Shown here: piece by piece, positions 1 to 7,306 of the stretch
Numbering within the stretch: the first letter of the stretch is position 1
Layout: each line of letters opens with the position of its first letter
Source: Oscillospiraceae bacterium
GTDB taxonomy: Bacteria > Bacillota > Clostridia > Oscillospirales > Acutalibacteraceae
NCBI GenBank assembly: GCA_015065805.1
Contig: SVPN01000001.1
Coordinates: 1 to 64,000, forward strand
Length of the DNA: 64,000 bases
Direction of reading: 5' to 3'
Translations under genes and position numbers: made by a program
The notes under the pieces: generated by a model
Told to the model about the DNA's origin: nothing
The model's input: the letters and a program-made list of their open reading frames with translations, nothing else
The model's database searches: none

Positions 1-304
1 TAAAATATCGTTCTTGAAAATACGTTAATTCTGCAATCTCTTCCCGTGTGAAAGTTATACCCTCCGGTGCGACTACCCATTTATGCTCTATATCATTCTC
101 ACGATTGATAATCGCTATAATTCTTCCGGTAAATTCAGAAACAGGCTCATTCACACCTAAAATATAAGCGTCCTCTTCTTCGCCATCTGCCGCCATTGTT
201 CCTTTAATATAACCATAGTTTATAGGATAATGTATATCCGGATGCTCAGGATGATAACTACCCAGAGGTCTGTCAACAGTTACAGTAACGATCGGACCTA
301 TCAT
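1..304 (-). CDS. Inorganic pyrophosphatase-like protein, 3' end outside window
   Basis: The reverse strand is open from ATG at 304 to the window edge, giving about 101 N-terminal residues (begins MIGPIVTVTVDRPLGSYHPE). The family appears to be the short (about 120 aa) proteins of Clostridia annotated as inorganic pyrophosphatase. The segment ADGEEEDAYILG resembles the acidic metal-binding signature of family I pyrophosphatases (D-G-x-x-x-D). Its ATG overlaps the stop of the upstream four-helix-bundle gene (ATGA at 301-304), so the two are probably translationally coupled. The region is more AT-rich than the rest of the window, consistent with transfer. Catalytic activity is inferred from family naming only, and about 15 to 20 C-terminal residues lie outside. 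Confidence 0.7.
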   Translation of the reverse strand, partial: MIGPIVTVTVDRPLGSYHPEHPDIHYPINYGYIKGTMAADGEEEDAYILGVNEPVSEFTGRIIAIINRENDIEHKWVVAPEGITFTREEIAELTYFQERYF

Positions 305-648
305 TTCGTATTCTCCTTTGCGGTGTTGATAGAGGCAATGAGAATTCGACGGATCGTTCCGCATTGATTATAAAGGTCAACAGCGGTTTCTCTGTTCAGA
401 ATGTCGGATTTTACGAACAACTCCAACCAGTATTCAGTCTCGTAACACTCTTTTAAGGCAATTTGCAATTTGGCAATAAAGTCAGGCTTTCCGTGGGCAT
501 AATTTGCTTCGTGAATGTTGGCACCGATTGAGGTGGCAGAACGCTCCAATTGATTGACAAGAGAATAATGTCCTTTGATCGTTTCACAGAGTTTAATTAT
601 CTTAATAGCGAAATCCATAGATAATTCAACGAGCTTATTTTCTTTCAT
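301..648 (-). CDS. Four-helix-bundle protein (23S rRNA intervening-sequence / Avd-like family)
   Basis: A 115-residue protein with the typical pattern of the four-helix-bundle family found in 23S rRNA intervening sequences and, as Avd, in diversity-generating retroelements. Visible family motifs are LSMDFAIKIIKL near the N-terminus, QLERSATSIGANIHEA in the middle and ALKECYETEYWLEL after it. An ATG exists at 669, but the ATG at 648 has the strong site GAGGTGAGG (652-660) and suits the nearby promoter, so I chose 648. It overlaps the pyrophosphatase-like gene by ATGA. No reverse transcriptase or rRNA lies nearby, so it is neither a complete retroelement nor an rRNA insert here. The array of small hairpins just upstream (683-854) is its most notable neighbour. 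These proteins are basic and thought to bind nucleic acid; the role of this copy is unknown. Confidence 0.85.
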   Translation of the reverse strand: MKENKLVELSMDFAIKIIKLCETIKGHYSLVNQLERSATSIGANIHEANYAHGKPDFIAKLQIALKECYETEYWLELFVKSDILNRETAVDLYNQCGTIRRILIASINTAKENTK

Positions 649-667
649 AGTCCTCACCTCTGCGGAC

Positions 668-676
668 ATTATACCA
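668..676 (-). promoter_or_regulatory. Extended -10 promoter of the four-helix-bundle gene
   Basis: TGGTATAAT on the minus strand has the TGn extension and a perfect -10 but no good -35. Transcription would start near 661, leaving a leader of only about 13 bases. The upstream promoter half lies against the first unit of the hairpin array, so the array is upstream of, not inside, this mRNA. Confidence 0.6.
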
Positions 677-682
677 TATTGA

Positions 683-854
683 ATGAAATATTGCTACGCA
701 ATATGAAATAATCCTTCGGATTATGAAATATTTTGCCTTAACGGCAAAATGTGAAATAAAATTTGCCCATATTCGCGCAAGCGAATATTTCACATTTGCG
801 AAGCAAATATTTCATAGCGAAGCTATTTCACTTGCCCGCAAGGGCAAATTTCAT
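683..854. repeat. Array of seven small hairpins separated by ATGAAATA / TATTTCAT
   Basis: Seven perfect short stem-loops stand in a row. Stems are 688-694/698-704, 708-714/718-724, 730-737/743-750, 769-776/781-788, 794-799/803-808, 814-818/822-826 and 832-837/842-847. Loops are TAC, TTC, TTAAC, GCAA, GAA, GAA and GCAA, so two are GNRA loops. Stem sequences all differ, but the spacers are constant: ATGAAATA or GTGAAATA in the first three units and the reverse complement TATTTCAC/TATTTCAT in the last four. Orientation flips near 759-770, where a half unit (759-768) complements 842-851. It is not a CRISPR, because the constant part is short and the variable parts are palindromes. Confidence 0.85.
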
Positions 855-855
855 T

Positions 856-900
856 GAAAAGAAACAACCTTTGTCTGGTAGACAAAGGTTGTTTCTTTTC
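856..900 (-). terminator. Terminator after tRNA-Leu
   Basis: A perfect 21-bp stem (856-876 with 880-900, 3-base loop) directly follows the CCA end of the tRNA on the minus strand, with T-rich sequence in the outer stem. Confidence 0.85.
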
Positions 901-982
901 TGGTGCAGGAGATGGGACTTGAACCCACACTCCGAAGAACCGGCTCCTAAGACCGGCGCGTCTGCCATTCCGCCACTCCTGC
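901..982 (-). tRNA. tRNA-Leu (anticodon UAG)
   Basis: The minus strand reads GCAGGAGTGGCGGAATGG at the 5' end and closes with CTCCTGC plus encoded CCA. The acceptor stem is GCAGGAG/CTCCTGC and the T arm contains GGTTCAAGTCC. The anticodon loop is CTTAGGA, giving anticodon TAG, and there is a long class II variable arm, as expected of leucine tRNA. It reads UUR/CUN-type leucine codons, chiefly CUA. It lies downstream of a PHP gene and valS on the same strand. Confidence 0.95.
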
Positions 983-987
983 ATAAG

Positions 988-1015
988 AACTCCTGCGTTG
1001 AGAAACGCAGGAGTT
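988..1015 (-). terminator. Hairpin between the PHP gene and tRNA-Leu
   Basis: A perfect 12-bp stem (988-999 with 1004-1015, loop GAGA) follows the PHP gene. Its T-run is weak. Its descending arm ends in GCAGGAGT, the same eight bases that begin the tRNA 13 bases later. Confidence 0.65.
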
Positions 1016-1020
1016 TATAT

Positions 1021-1746
1021 TTATGGATTTGTCAAAAGGAAATCGTCGATCGTTTCGATGATTCTGCCGTCCGCAATCAGCTTGCCTTCTTTGGCAAACA
1101 AAGCGGCAACAAGATCGTCGTTGGTTCGTAGCCTGCGGTCAAAGCACAGACCTGCCGCACCGACCTTTTCACCGACGCGGTGGCAGTCCGCACCCGACAG
1201 TTGTCCAAGCTCAGGATGTGCCACGGCAAGAAGCATCGCTTTTGCATTCTGGCAGGCGCCGTTTGCGGCGTTATACACCTCAATGCCGTCAAGACAATGA
1301 ATGAACGGTTGCCATGTGGCGTCAATGTCCGGGCGCATACGGTACGGATGTGCCTGCGCGACATACCCGCCGTAGGCGTGAACGCGGTCACAATATTCCT
1401 CTACGGTCAAATCAGGGATATCGGCATTTTCGAGCAGGAAATCCAGATCGATGCCGTAGGTGAGGATCTCTTTTCCCCTGCCGACATAGTGTTCCCAGCC
1501 GAAATGCACGTCAAAATCGTGCGCATCACCGAATTCCTTTGCTGTAAGATAGGCTTCGTAATACCGACGCACGCGCTGTTCCCAGGGCCATTCCGTCGGA
1601 ACCGCACTGTAACCGCAACAGCAATGATCCGTGAACACCATTCCCGCATAGCCACCCTCATAAAACGAGCGTGCAATGTCTACCGCCGGTGCGGCAGCAC
1701 ATTTACTGCACTCCATACAATGCGCGTGGAATTCATACTTATACAT
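1021..1746 (-). CDS. PHP-domain metal-dependent phosphoesterase
   Basis: A 241-residue protein of the PHP superfamily, cytoplasmic metal-dependent hydrolases that include histidinol phosphatase and polymerase exonuclease domains. Metal-ligand motifs are visible in order: FHAHC near residue 7, TDHC near 40, a histidine after FGWEHY near 85, QAHPYR near 131 and GADCHR near 187. The protein is compact with no added domains. It begins 5 bases after the valS stop, so the two are almost certainly co-transcribed. The substrate cannot be told from sequence; a phosphoester of a small molecule or nucleotide is the usual activity. Confidence 0.85.
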   Translation of the reverse strand: MYKYEFHAHCMECSKCAAAPAVDIARSFYEGGYAGMVFTDHCCCGYSAVPTEWPWEQRVRRYYEAYLTAKEFGDAHDFDVHFGWEHYVGRGKEILTYGIDLDFLLENADIPDLTVEEYCDRVHAYGGYVAQAHPYRMRPDIDATWQPFIHCLDGIEVYNAANGACQNAKAMLLAVAHPELGQLSGADCHRVGEKVGAAGLCFDRRLRTNDDLVAALFAKEGKLIADGRIIETIDDFLLTNP

Positions 1747-1751
1747 AGCCG

Positions 1752-4373
1752 TTACCCAAGTGCCGCCATACTCTGATCGAGCAGAGCAAGCTTTTCTTCC
1801 AGACGAGCCGCCTGCTCACGCGCTGTTGCCACGATATTTTCAGGGGCTTTGTCGGTGAAGGCTTTGTTGTTCAGACGTGCCATCACACCGTCAAGCTGTT
1901 TTTGTACGTTGTCGCGCTCCTTCTGCAGACGGGCACGCTCTGCAGCAAGATCCACAAGCTCGTTCATCGGGATCTTGATGGTGGCATCGGAGGTAACGAT
2001 GCTGACAGCACCGTCCACAGCAAAGCTCTCGCCCACCTGCACCGCCGATGCGGAAGCAAGGCGAAGCATAAACGGTGCACCGTTTTTGAAGGTATCAACA
2101 AACGCGGTTTCGATGAACACCTCCGCTTTTTTGGAGGGCGGCACATTCATTTCGGCACGGCGGTTACGGATGGCGCGAATCGCCTCCATAATACGCTCCA
2201 TTTCGCGCTCTTCCGCGGCAAATGACAACGCCTCATCGTACACGGGCCACGCCGTCTTCATCAGCGTTTCACCGCTGTGCGGCAGGCTCTGCCAGATCTC
2301 TTCGGTCACAAACGGCATAAACGGATGCAAAAGCTGAAGCATACCGTTCATCACGTACACAAGTACGCGCTTGGCGTTCATCGCATCCTCGCCCTGCAGG
2401 CGGGATTTGCACAGCTCGATGTACCAGTCGCAATAGGTGTCCCAGATAAAGTCGTACAGCTTTTGCACCGCAATACCGAGCTCGAATTTCTCGAGATTTT
2501 CGGTCACGGCGGCAACCAGCGTATTGAACTTCGAGAGCACCCACTTATCCTCCATCGTGAGGGTTTCGGGCAAGGACAGCTCCACCTCGTCATCGCCGAT
2601 GTTCATCAGCACAAAACGGGCGGCATTCCACAGCTTATTGGCAAAATTGCGCGACGATTCCACCTTATCGGGCATAAAACGCATATCGTTTCCGGGGCTG
2701 TTACCCGTTGCAAGCATAAAGCGCAGAGCATCCGCACCGAATTCCTCGATCACCTTCAGCGGATCGATGCCGTTACCAAGCGACTTGGACATCTTTCTGC
2801 CCTTTTCATCGCGGACAAGGCCGTGGATGAGCACGTTGTCAAACGGAACCTCGCCCGTCTGCTCAAGACCCGAGAACATCATACGCATCACCCAGAACGG
2901 GATGATGTCATAGCCGGTGACGAGCGTATCGGTCGGATAGAAGTATTCGAGTTCGGGCGTCTTGTCGGGCCAGCCGAGCGTCGAGAACGGCCACAGTGCC
3001 GAGCTGAACCAGGTGTCCAGCGTATCCTCATCCTGATGCAGATGTGTGCATCCGCATTTCGGACAAACCGTCGGATCCTCGCGACCGACGATCGTCTCGC
3101 CGCACTCCGCGCAATACCACGCAGGGATGCGGTGACCCCACCACAACTGACGCGAAATACACCAGTCGCGGATATTCTCAAGCCAGTGGAAATAGGTCTT
3201 TTCAAAACGCTCGGGAACAAACTGCGTTCTATCGGTCTTGACCGCTTCGATTGCAGGAGCGGCAAGCTCTTTCATCGCCACGAACCATTGTAGTGACACG
3301 CGCGGTTCGATGGTCGTACCGCAACGGTAGCAGGTGCCGACATTGTGCACGAGGGGTTCGGTCTTGACAAGGAAGCCGCCCTCTTCCAGATCGGCAACGA
3401 TCGCCTTGCGGCACTCAAGAATGGTCATACCCTCATACTTGCCCGCAAGCTCGTTCATATGACCGTCTTCGGTGGTCACGGTGATGACAGGCAGATCGTG
3501 ACGCAGACCGACCTCGAAGTCGTTGGGGTCGTGTGCGGGCGTGATCTTCACAACACCCGTACCGAAATCCATTTCCACATAGGTATCGGCAACCACAGGA
3601 ATGGCTTTGTTGACGATGGGCAGAATCACGTTTTTGCCGACAAGCGCCTGATAACGCTCGTCATCGGGATGCACCGCGACAGCGGTATCGCCCAAAAGCG
3701 TTTCGGGACGGGTGGTCGCCAGCTCCAGATACTCATCCGTGCCTTCGATCGGGTAACGCAGATGATAGAACTTCGCGTCCATCTCCTTGAATTCCACCTC
3801 GGCATCCGAGATGGAGGTCTTGCAGTGCGGGCACCAGTTGATCATACGCTCACCGCGGTAGATCAGACCCTTTTCGTACAGACGCACGAACACCTCACGA
3901 ACCGCCTTGGAGCAACCCTCATCCATCGTGAAGCGCTCACGCTCCCAGTCGCAGGACGAGCCCAACTTTTTGAGCTGTTCAACAATGCGGTTACCGTAAG
4001 TCTCCTTCCATTGCCAGGCACGCACCATAAACGCATCGCGGCCGATACCTTCCTTGGTGAGCCCCTCTTTTGCCATAGCCTCGACGATCTTCGCTTCCGT
4101 GGCAATGGCGGCGTGGTCGGTGCCGGGCATCCACAACGCTTCGTAGCCCTGCATACGGCGCCAACGGATCAGGATATCCTGCAAGGTGTTATCCAGCGCG
4201 TGACCCATATGAAGCTGACCCGTAATGTTGGGAGGCGGCATCACAATGGTATACGGTTTTTTATCGGGATTCACCTCAGCGTGAAAATAACCGCCGTCCA
4301 TCCAGAAACGGTAGATGCGGTCCTCCACTTCCTGAGGCTCATACACTTTCGCCAACTGTTTTTTGTCTGCCAT
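1752..4373 (-). CDS. valS: Valine-tRNA ligase
   Basis: Class I aminoacyl-tRNA synthetase of 873 residues, the usual length, charging tRNA-Val in the cytoplasm. Signature motifs are [10 protein letters not shown] (HIGH motif, near residue 52) and [11 protein letters not shown] (KMSKS motif, near 525). Between them is the editing domain with zinc-type CxxC pairs. The C-terminus is the tRNA-binding coiled-coil arm ([14 protein letters not shown]). The ATG at 4373 is preceded by AAGGAGGT. The leader is only about 40 bases, so there is no T-box, unlike many Firmicute valS genes. The PHP phosphoesterase gene follows 5 bases after its stop. Confidence 0.97.
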   Translation of the reverse strand: MADKKQLAKVYEPQEVEDRIYRFWMDGGYFHAEVNPDKKPYTIVMPPPNITGQLHMGHALDNTLQDILIRWRRMQGYEALWMPGTDHAAIATEAKIVEAMAKEGLTKEGIGRDAFMVRAWQWKETYGNRIVEQLKKLGSSCDWERERFTMDEGCSKAVREVFVRLYEKGLIYRGERMINWCPHCKTSISDAEVEFKEMDAKFYHLRYPIEGTDEYLELATTRPETLLGDTAVAVHPDDERYQALVGKNVILPIVNKAIPVVADTYVEMDFGTGVVKITPAHDPNDFEVGLRHDLPVITVTTEDGHMNELAGKYEGMTILECRKAIVADLEEGGFLVKTEPLVHNVGTCYRCGTTIEPRVSLQWFVAMKELAAPAIEAVKTDRTQFVPERFEKTYFHWLENIRDWCISRQLWWGHRIPAWYCAECGETIVGREDPTVCPKCGCTHLHQDEDTLDTWFSSALWPFSTLGWPDKTPELEYFYPTDTLVTGYDIIPFWVMRMMFSGLEQTGEVPFDNVLIHGLVRDEKGRKMSKSLGNGIDPLKVIEEFGADALRFMLATGNSPGNDMRFMPDKVESSRNFANKLWNAARFVLMNIGDDEVELSLPETLTMEDKWVLSKFNTLVAAVTENLEKFELGIAVQKLYDFIWDTYCDWYIELCKSRLQGEDAMNAKRVLVYVMNGMLQLLHPFMPFVTEEIWQSLPHSGETLMKTAWPVYDEALSFAAEEREMERIMEAIRAIRNRRAEMNVPPSKKAEVFIETAFVDTFKNGAPFMLRLASASAVQVGESFAVDGAVSIVTSDATIKIPMNELVDLAAERARLQKERDNVQKQLDGVMARLNNKAFTDKAPENIVATAREQAARLEEKLALLDQSMAALG

Positions 4374-4408
4374 ATCACAGACCTCCTTAACTATTGCAGT
4401 TACTACAT

Positions 4409-4438
4409 ACTATACCACAAAATCCCTCTTCTTGTAAA
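4409..4438 (-). promoter_or_regulatory. valS promoter
   Basis: TTTACA (4433-4438), 18-base spacer, then TATAGT (4409-4414) with TGG before it. Confidence 0.7.
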
Positions 4439-4542
4439 GAGAAAACCGCGGGCTAAACGATAATAATTTTCGAAAAAGACAACTTTTCCGTCTTATTTTA
4501 CGTAAATCTTACGAAATACAGCTATCTTTTCGCCGAACTATT

Positions 4543-4551
4543 TGTTATAAT
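4543..4551 (+). promoter_or_regulatory. Extended -10 promoter of pyk
   Basis: TGTTATAAT on the plus strand lies 38 bases before the pyk ATG. The -35 is poor. The rest of 4440-4540 shows nothing recognisable. Confidence 0.55.
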
Positions 4552-4588
4552 AATATTGTATTTGTTCCGAGAAAGGCTGTGAACTCCT

Positions 4589-6334
4589 ATGAGAAAGACC
4601 AAAATCATCTGCACGCTCGGCCCTGCCACTGACAACGAAGAGGTTCTTCGCGAACTGATCCTGTCGGGGATGGACGTGGCGCGCGTGAATATGTCCCACC
4701 AGACACACGATGACCAGCGTGTGCGCATCGATACTCTCAAGCGTCTGCGAGAGGAGCTTGACCGTCCCGTCGCGCTTCTGATCGACACCAAAGGTCCTGA
4801 GATCCGTCTTGGAAAGATCAAGAACAAAACGGCTCAGCTGGTTCAGGGTCAGCTGTTCACCCTGACAGCTATCGAGTGCGAGGGCGACAGTCAGCGTGCC
4901 TCCGTCACCTGTAAAGAGCTTCCGCAGGACGTCTGCACGGGATGCCACATTCTGATCGACGACGGACTGATCGATCTGGTCGTCGAAGAGATCCACGACA
5001 ATGACATCGTTTGCCGTGTTCTGAACGGCGGTACCATTTCGTCCAGCAAAGGCATCAATGTCCCCGGTGTACGTCTGTCGATGCCGTTTATGAGTGACCG
5101 TGACCGTGCCGACATCGCGTTTGCCTGCGAAATGGATGCCGATTTCATCGCCGCCTCCTTCACACGTCGTGCAGACGACGTGATGCAGATGCGTCAGGAG
5201 CTTGAAAAGAATCACAACCACACCATCCGCATCATCGCCAAAATTGAAAACGGCGAAGGCGTGGACAATGTTGACGAGATCATCCGTATGTCCGACGGCA
5301 TTATGGTGGCACGCGGCGATATGGGCGTGGAAATTCCGCTTGAGGATATTCCCGCCATCCAGAAGGCCATCATCCGTAAAGCCTACAATGCCGGCTTGCA
5401 GGTCATCACCGCCACGCAGATGCTGGATTCGATGATGAAGAACCCCCGTCCCACCCGTGCCGAAACCACCGACGTTGCCAATGCCATTTACGACGGCACC
5501 AGTGCGATCATGCTGTCGGGCGAAACGGCGGCAGGTGCCTATCCTGTCGATGCGCTCAAAACGATGGCACGAATCGCCGTTCGTGCCGAAAAGGACATCG
5601 ACTACGCCAAGCGTTTCCGTAACCGCGATTTAGCAGGAGATTCTCCCAACGTCACAAACGCGATTTCCCACGCGACAGTGACAACCGCTCTCGATCTCGG
5701 CGCCAGTGCGATCATCACCGTTACCAAGTCGGGTATGACGGCAAGAATGATCTCCAAATTCCGCCCTCCCTGCCCCATTGTTTGCTGCACCACCAGTGAA
5801 ACCACTCGCCGTCAGATGAATCTGTCTTGGGGTGTGATCCCGATCATGGCGGAAGAAAAAGACAATATGGATGTACTGTTCGACCACGCCGTTGACTGCA
5901 CCGTAAAAGCCGGATGCATCAAAAACGGCGAGCTGGTCGTCATCACGGCAGGTGCTCCCTTAGGCGTTGCCGGTACTACCAATATGCTGAAGGTTCACCT
6001 TGTAGGCAACATCCTCGTGCAGGGTGTCAGCGCGACACCGCACACCGCCTGCGGCAATCTGTGTGTCGTTCAGAACGAAAAGGAAGCGTTTGAGAAGTTC
6101 CGTCCCGGTGATATTCTCGTCATCTCGCAGACGAGCAACCGCCTTCTCCCCCTCATCCGTGAAGCGGCGGGCATCATTACGGAGACCCCCGGTCTCAACA
6201 GCCACGCCGCGATTGTCGGTATGACACTGGATATGCCTGTACTGGTGGCGGCACAAAACGCCACCAAGATCCTCAAAAGCGGTACGACCGTGACGCTCGA
6301 CGGCGAACACGGCTGTGTGATGTATAAGAAATAA
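4589..6334 (+). CDS. pyk: Pyruvate kinase with C-terminal PEP-utilizing mobile domain
   Basis: Makes pyruvate and ATP from phosphoenolpyruvate and ADP, the last step of glycolysis. Its 581 residues match the long form found in Bacillus and Clostridia rather than the ~470-residue form of E. coli. Visible features are MRKTKIICTLGPAT at the start, IDTKGPEIRLG, the active-site region IIAKIENGEGVDN (lysine near 217), VARGDMGVEIP, and ATQMLDSMMKNPRPTRAE. The extra C-terminal ~80 residues carry TPGLNSHAAIVGMTLDMPV, the PEP-utilizing enzyme mobile-domain motif with its histidine, here TSHAA reading NSHAA. An AAAGG site precedes ATG. The gene stands alone between a promoter and a bidirectional terminator. 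Confidence 0.97.
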   Translation: MRKTKIICTLGPATDNEEVLRELILSGMDVARVNMSHQTHDDQRVRIDTLKRLREELDRPVALLIDTKGPEIRLGKIKNKTAQLVQGQLFTLTAIECEGDSQRASVTCKELPQDVCTGCHILIDDGLIDLVVEEIHDNDIVCRVLNGGTISSSKGINVPGVRLSMPFMSDRDRADIAFACEMDADFIAASFTRRADDVMQMRQELEKNHNHTIRIIAKIENGEGVDNVDEIIRMSDGIMVARGDMGVEIPLEDIPAIQKAIIRKAYNAGLQVITATQMLDSMMKNPRPTRAETTDVANAIYDGTSAIMLSGETAAGAYPVDALKTMARIAVRAEKDIDYAKRFRNRDLAGDSPNVTNAISHATVTTALDLGASAIITVTKSGMTARMISKFRPPCPIVCCTTSETTRRQMNLSWGVIPIMAEEKDNMDVLFDHAVDCTVKAGCIKNGELVVITAGAPLGVAGTTNMLKVHLVGNILVQGVSATPHTACGNLCVVQNEKEAFEKFRPGDILVISQTSNRLLPLIREAAGIITETPGLNSHAAIVGMTLDMPVLVAAQNATKILKSGTTVTLDGEHGCVMYKK

Positions 6335-6346
6335 TCGCTATAAATG

Positions 6347-6385
6347 AAAAGCAGGAATTCTCAAAAAACGAGAATTCCTGCTTTT
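6347..6385. terminator. Bidirectional terminator between pyk and trxB
   Basis: A 16-bp perfect stem (6347-6362 with 6370-6385) is flanked by A and T runs and serves both converging genes. Confidence 0.9.
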
Positions 6386-6388
6386 TTG

Positions 6389-7294
6389 TTAATGAGTATT
6401 GACATACTCGCAAGCGGCAAGAGCGGCAATCGCACCGTCTGCCGCCGCTGTAGTGACCTGACGCACGGTCTTGGTGCGGCAATCCCCCGCTGTAAAGATG
6501 CCCGCGCATTTTGTCAGGCAATCCTCGCCCGCATCCACATACCCGCGCACATCCAGATCGATAAGATCGGAAACGATCTCATTTTGCGGTACCAGACCGA
6601 TTGCCACAAACATACCGTCAAGCGGCAACACATCCGTTGTACCGTCGGCGTTTGAGAGTTCAATTGCCTCGAGTGCTCCGTCACCGATCACGCGGCTGAC
6701 CGTGGTATTAAACCGCACGGTCACATTGTCGCGTGCCGCCAGTCGGTCGGCAAGTGCCTGCTCGCCCGTAAAGGACGGCAGATTCTGAATCACGTGCACG
6801 GTTTTGCAAAGATCGGCAAGCAACAGTGCTTCCTGCAAAGCGGAATTGCCGCCGCCGATGACCGCCACGGTTTTGCCTTCATAAAACGCACCGTCGCAAA
6901 CCGCACAGAAGGAAATGCCTTCACCGACAAGTGCTTCTTCCCCTTCAAGTCCGAGCATACGGTGCTTGGCACCCGTTGCAACGATCACAGCTTTGGCGGT
7001 AAACTCGCCTTCATCGGTGATCACGGTCTTGATCTCACCGTCAACAACACGCTGTACCTCGGCACATTCCACCTCGGCACCCTGCTCTAACACCTGCTCA
7101 ACGAGCTTCTCGGCAAACTCATTGCCCGAGAGCTCCAAAAACCCGGGAATGTTCTCCACTTTCGGCGAGTAGGTGATCTGCCCGCCGAAGGTGGCTTTTT
7201 CTAAAATCAGCACAGACTTGTTGGCACGGCGGGCATATAACGCCGCCGTCAGCCCCGCAGGTCCGCCGCCGATCACAATGATATCGTAAACCAT
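6389..7294 (-). CDS. trxB: Thioredoxin reductase-like flavoprotein
   Basis: A 301-residue FAD disulfide reductase. The N-terminal FAD motif is GGGPAGLTAALYARR, the redox cysteines are FCAVCDG (near residues 131-137), and the FAD tail motif is GIFTAGDCR. The second nucleotide-binding motif GGGNSA is present, but the usual HRRxxxR that contacts the NADPH 2'-phosphate is replaced by a stretch reading IQNLPSFTGEQ, so the electron donor is uncertain. The gene starts 12 bases after the class III RNR gene, whose C-terminus is a thioredoxin-like domain; the natural inference is that it feeds electrons to that domain. The terminator at 6347-6385 ends this unit. Confidence 0.9.
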   Translation of the reverse strand: MVYDIIVIGGGPAGLTAALYARRANKSVLILEKATFGGQITYSPKVENIPGFLELSGNEFAEKLVEQVLEQGAEVECAEVQRVVDGEIKTVITDEGEFTAKAVIVATGAKHRMLGLEGEEALVGEGISFCAVCDGAFYEGKTVAVIGGGNSALQEALLLADLCKTVHVIQNLPSFTGEQALADRLAARDNVTVRFNTTVSRVIGDGALEAIELSNADGTTDVLPLDGMFVAIGLVPQNEIVSDLIDLDVRGYVDAGEDCLTKCAGIFTAGDCRTKTVRQVTTAAADGAIAALAACEYVNTH

Positions 7295-7306
7295 AGTCGA
7301 AACCCT

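Noticed and set aside
683-854. Possible CRISPR array.
   Set aside because: The constant element is only 8 bases, inverts halfway, and the variable parts are palindromes rather than spacers.
763-1131. Open frame of 122 codons on the plus strand.
   Set aside because: It runs through the hairpin array, a terminator and the tRNA-Leu gene in antisense.
4374-4588. Search for a T-box leader upstream of valS.
   Set aside because: The promoter is only ~36 bases from the ATG, so there is no room for one.
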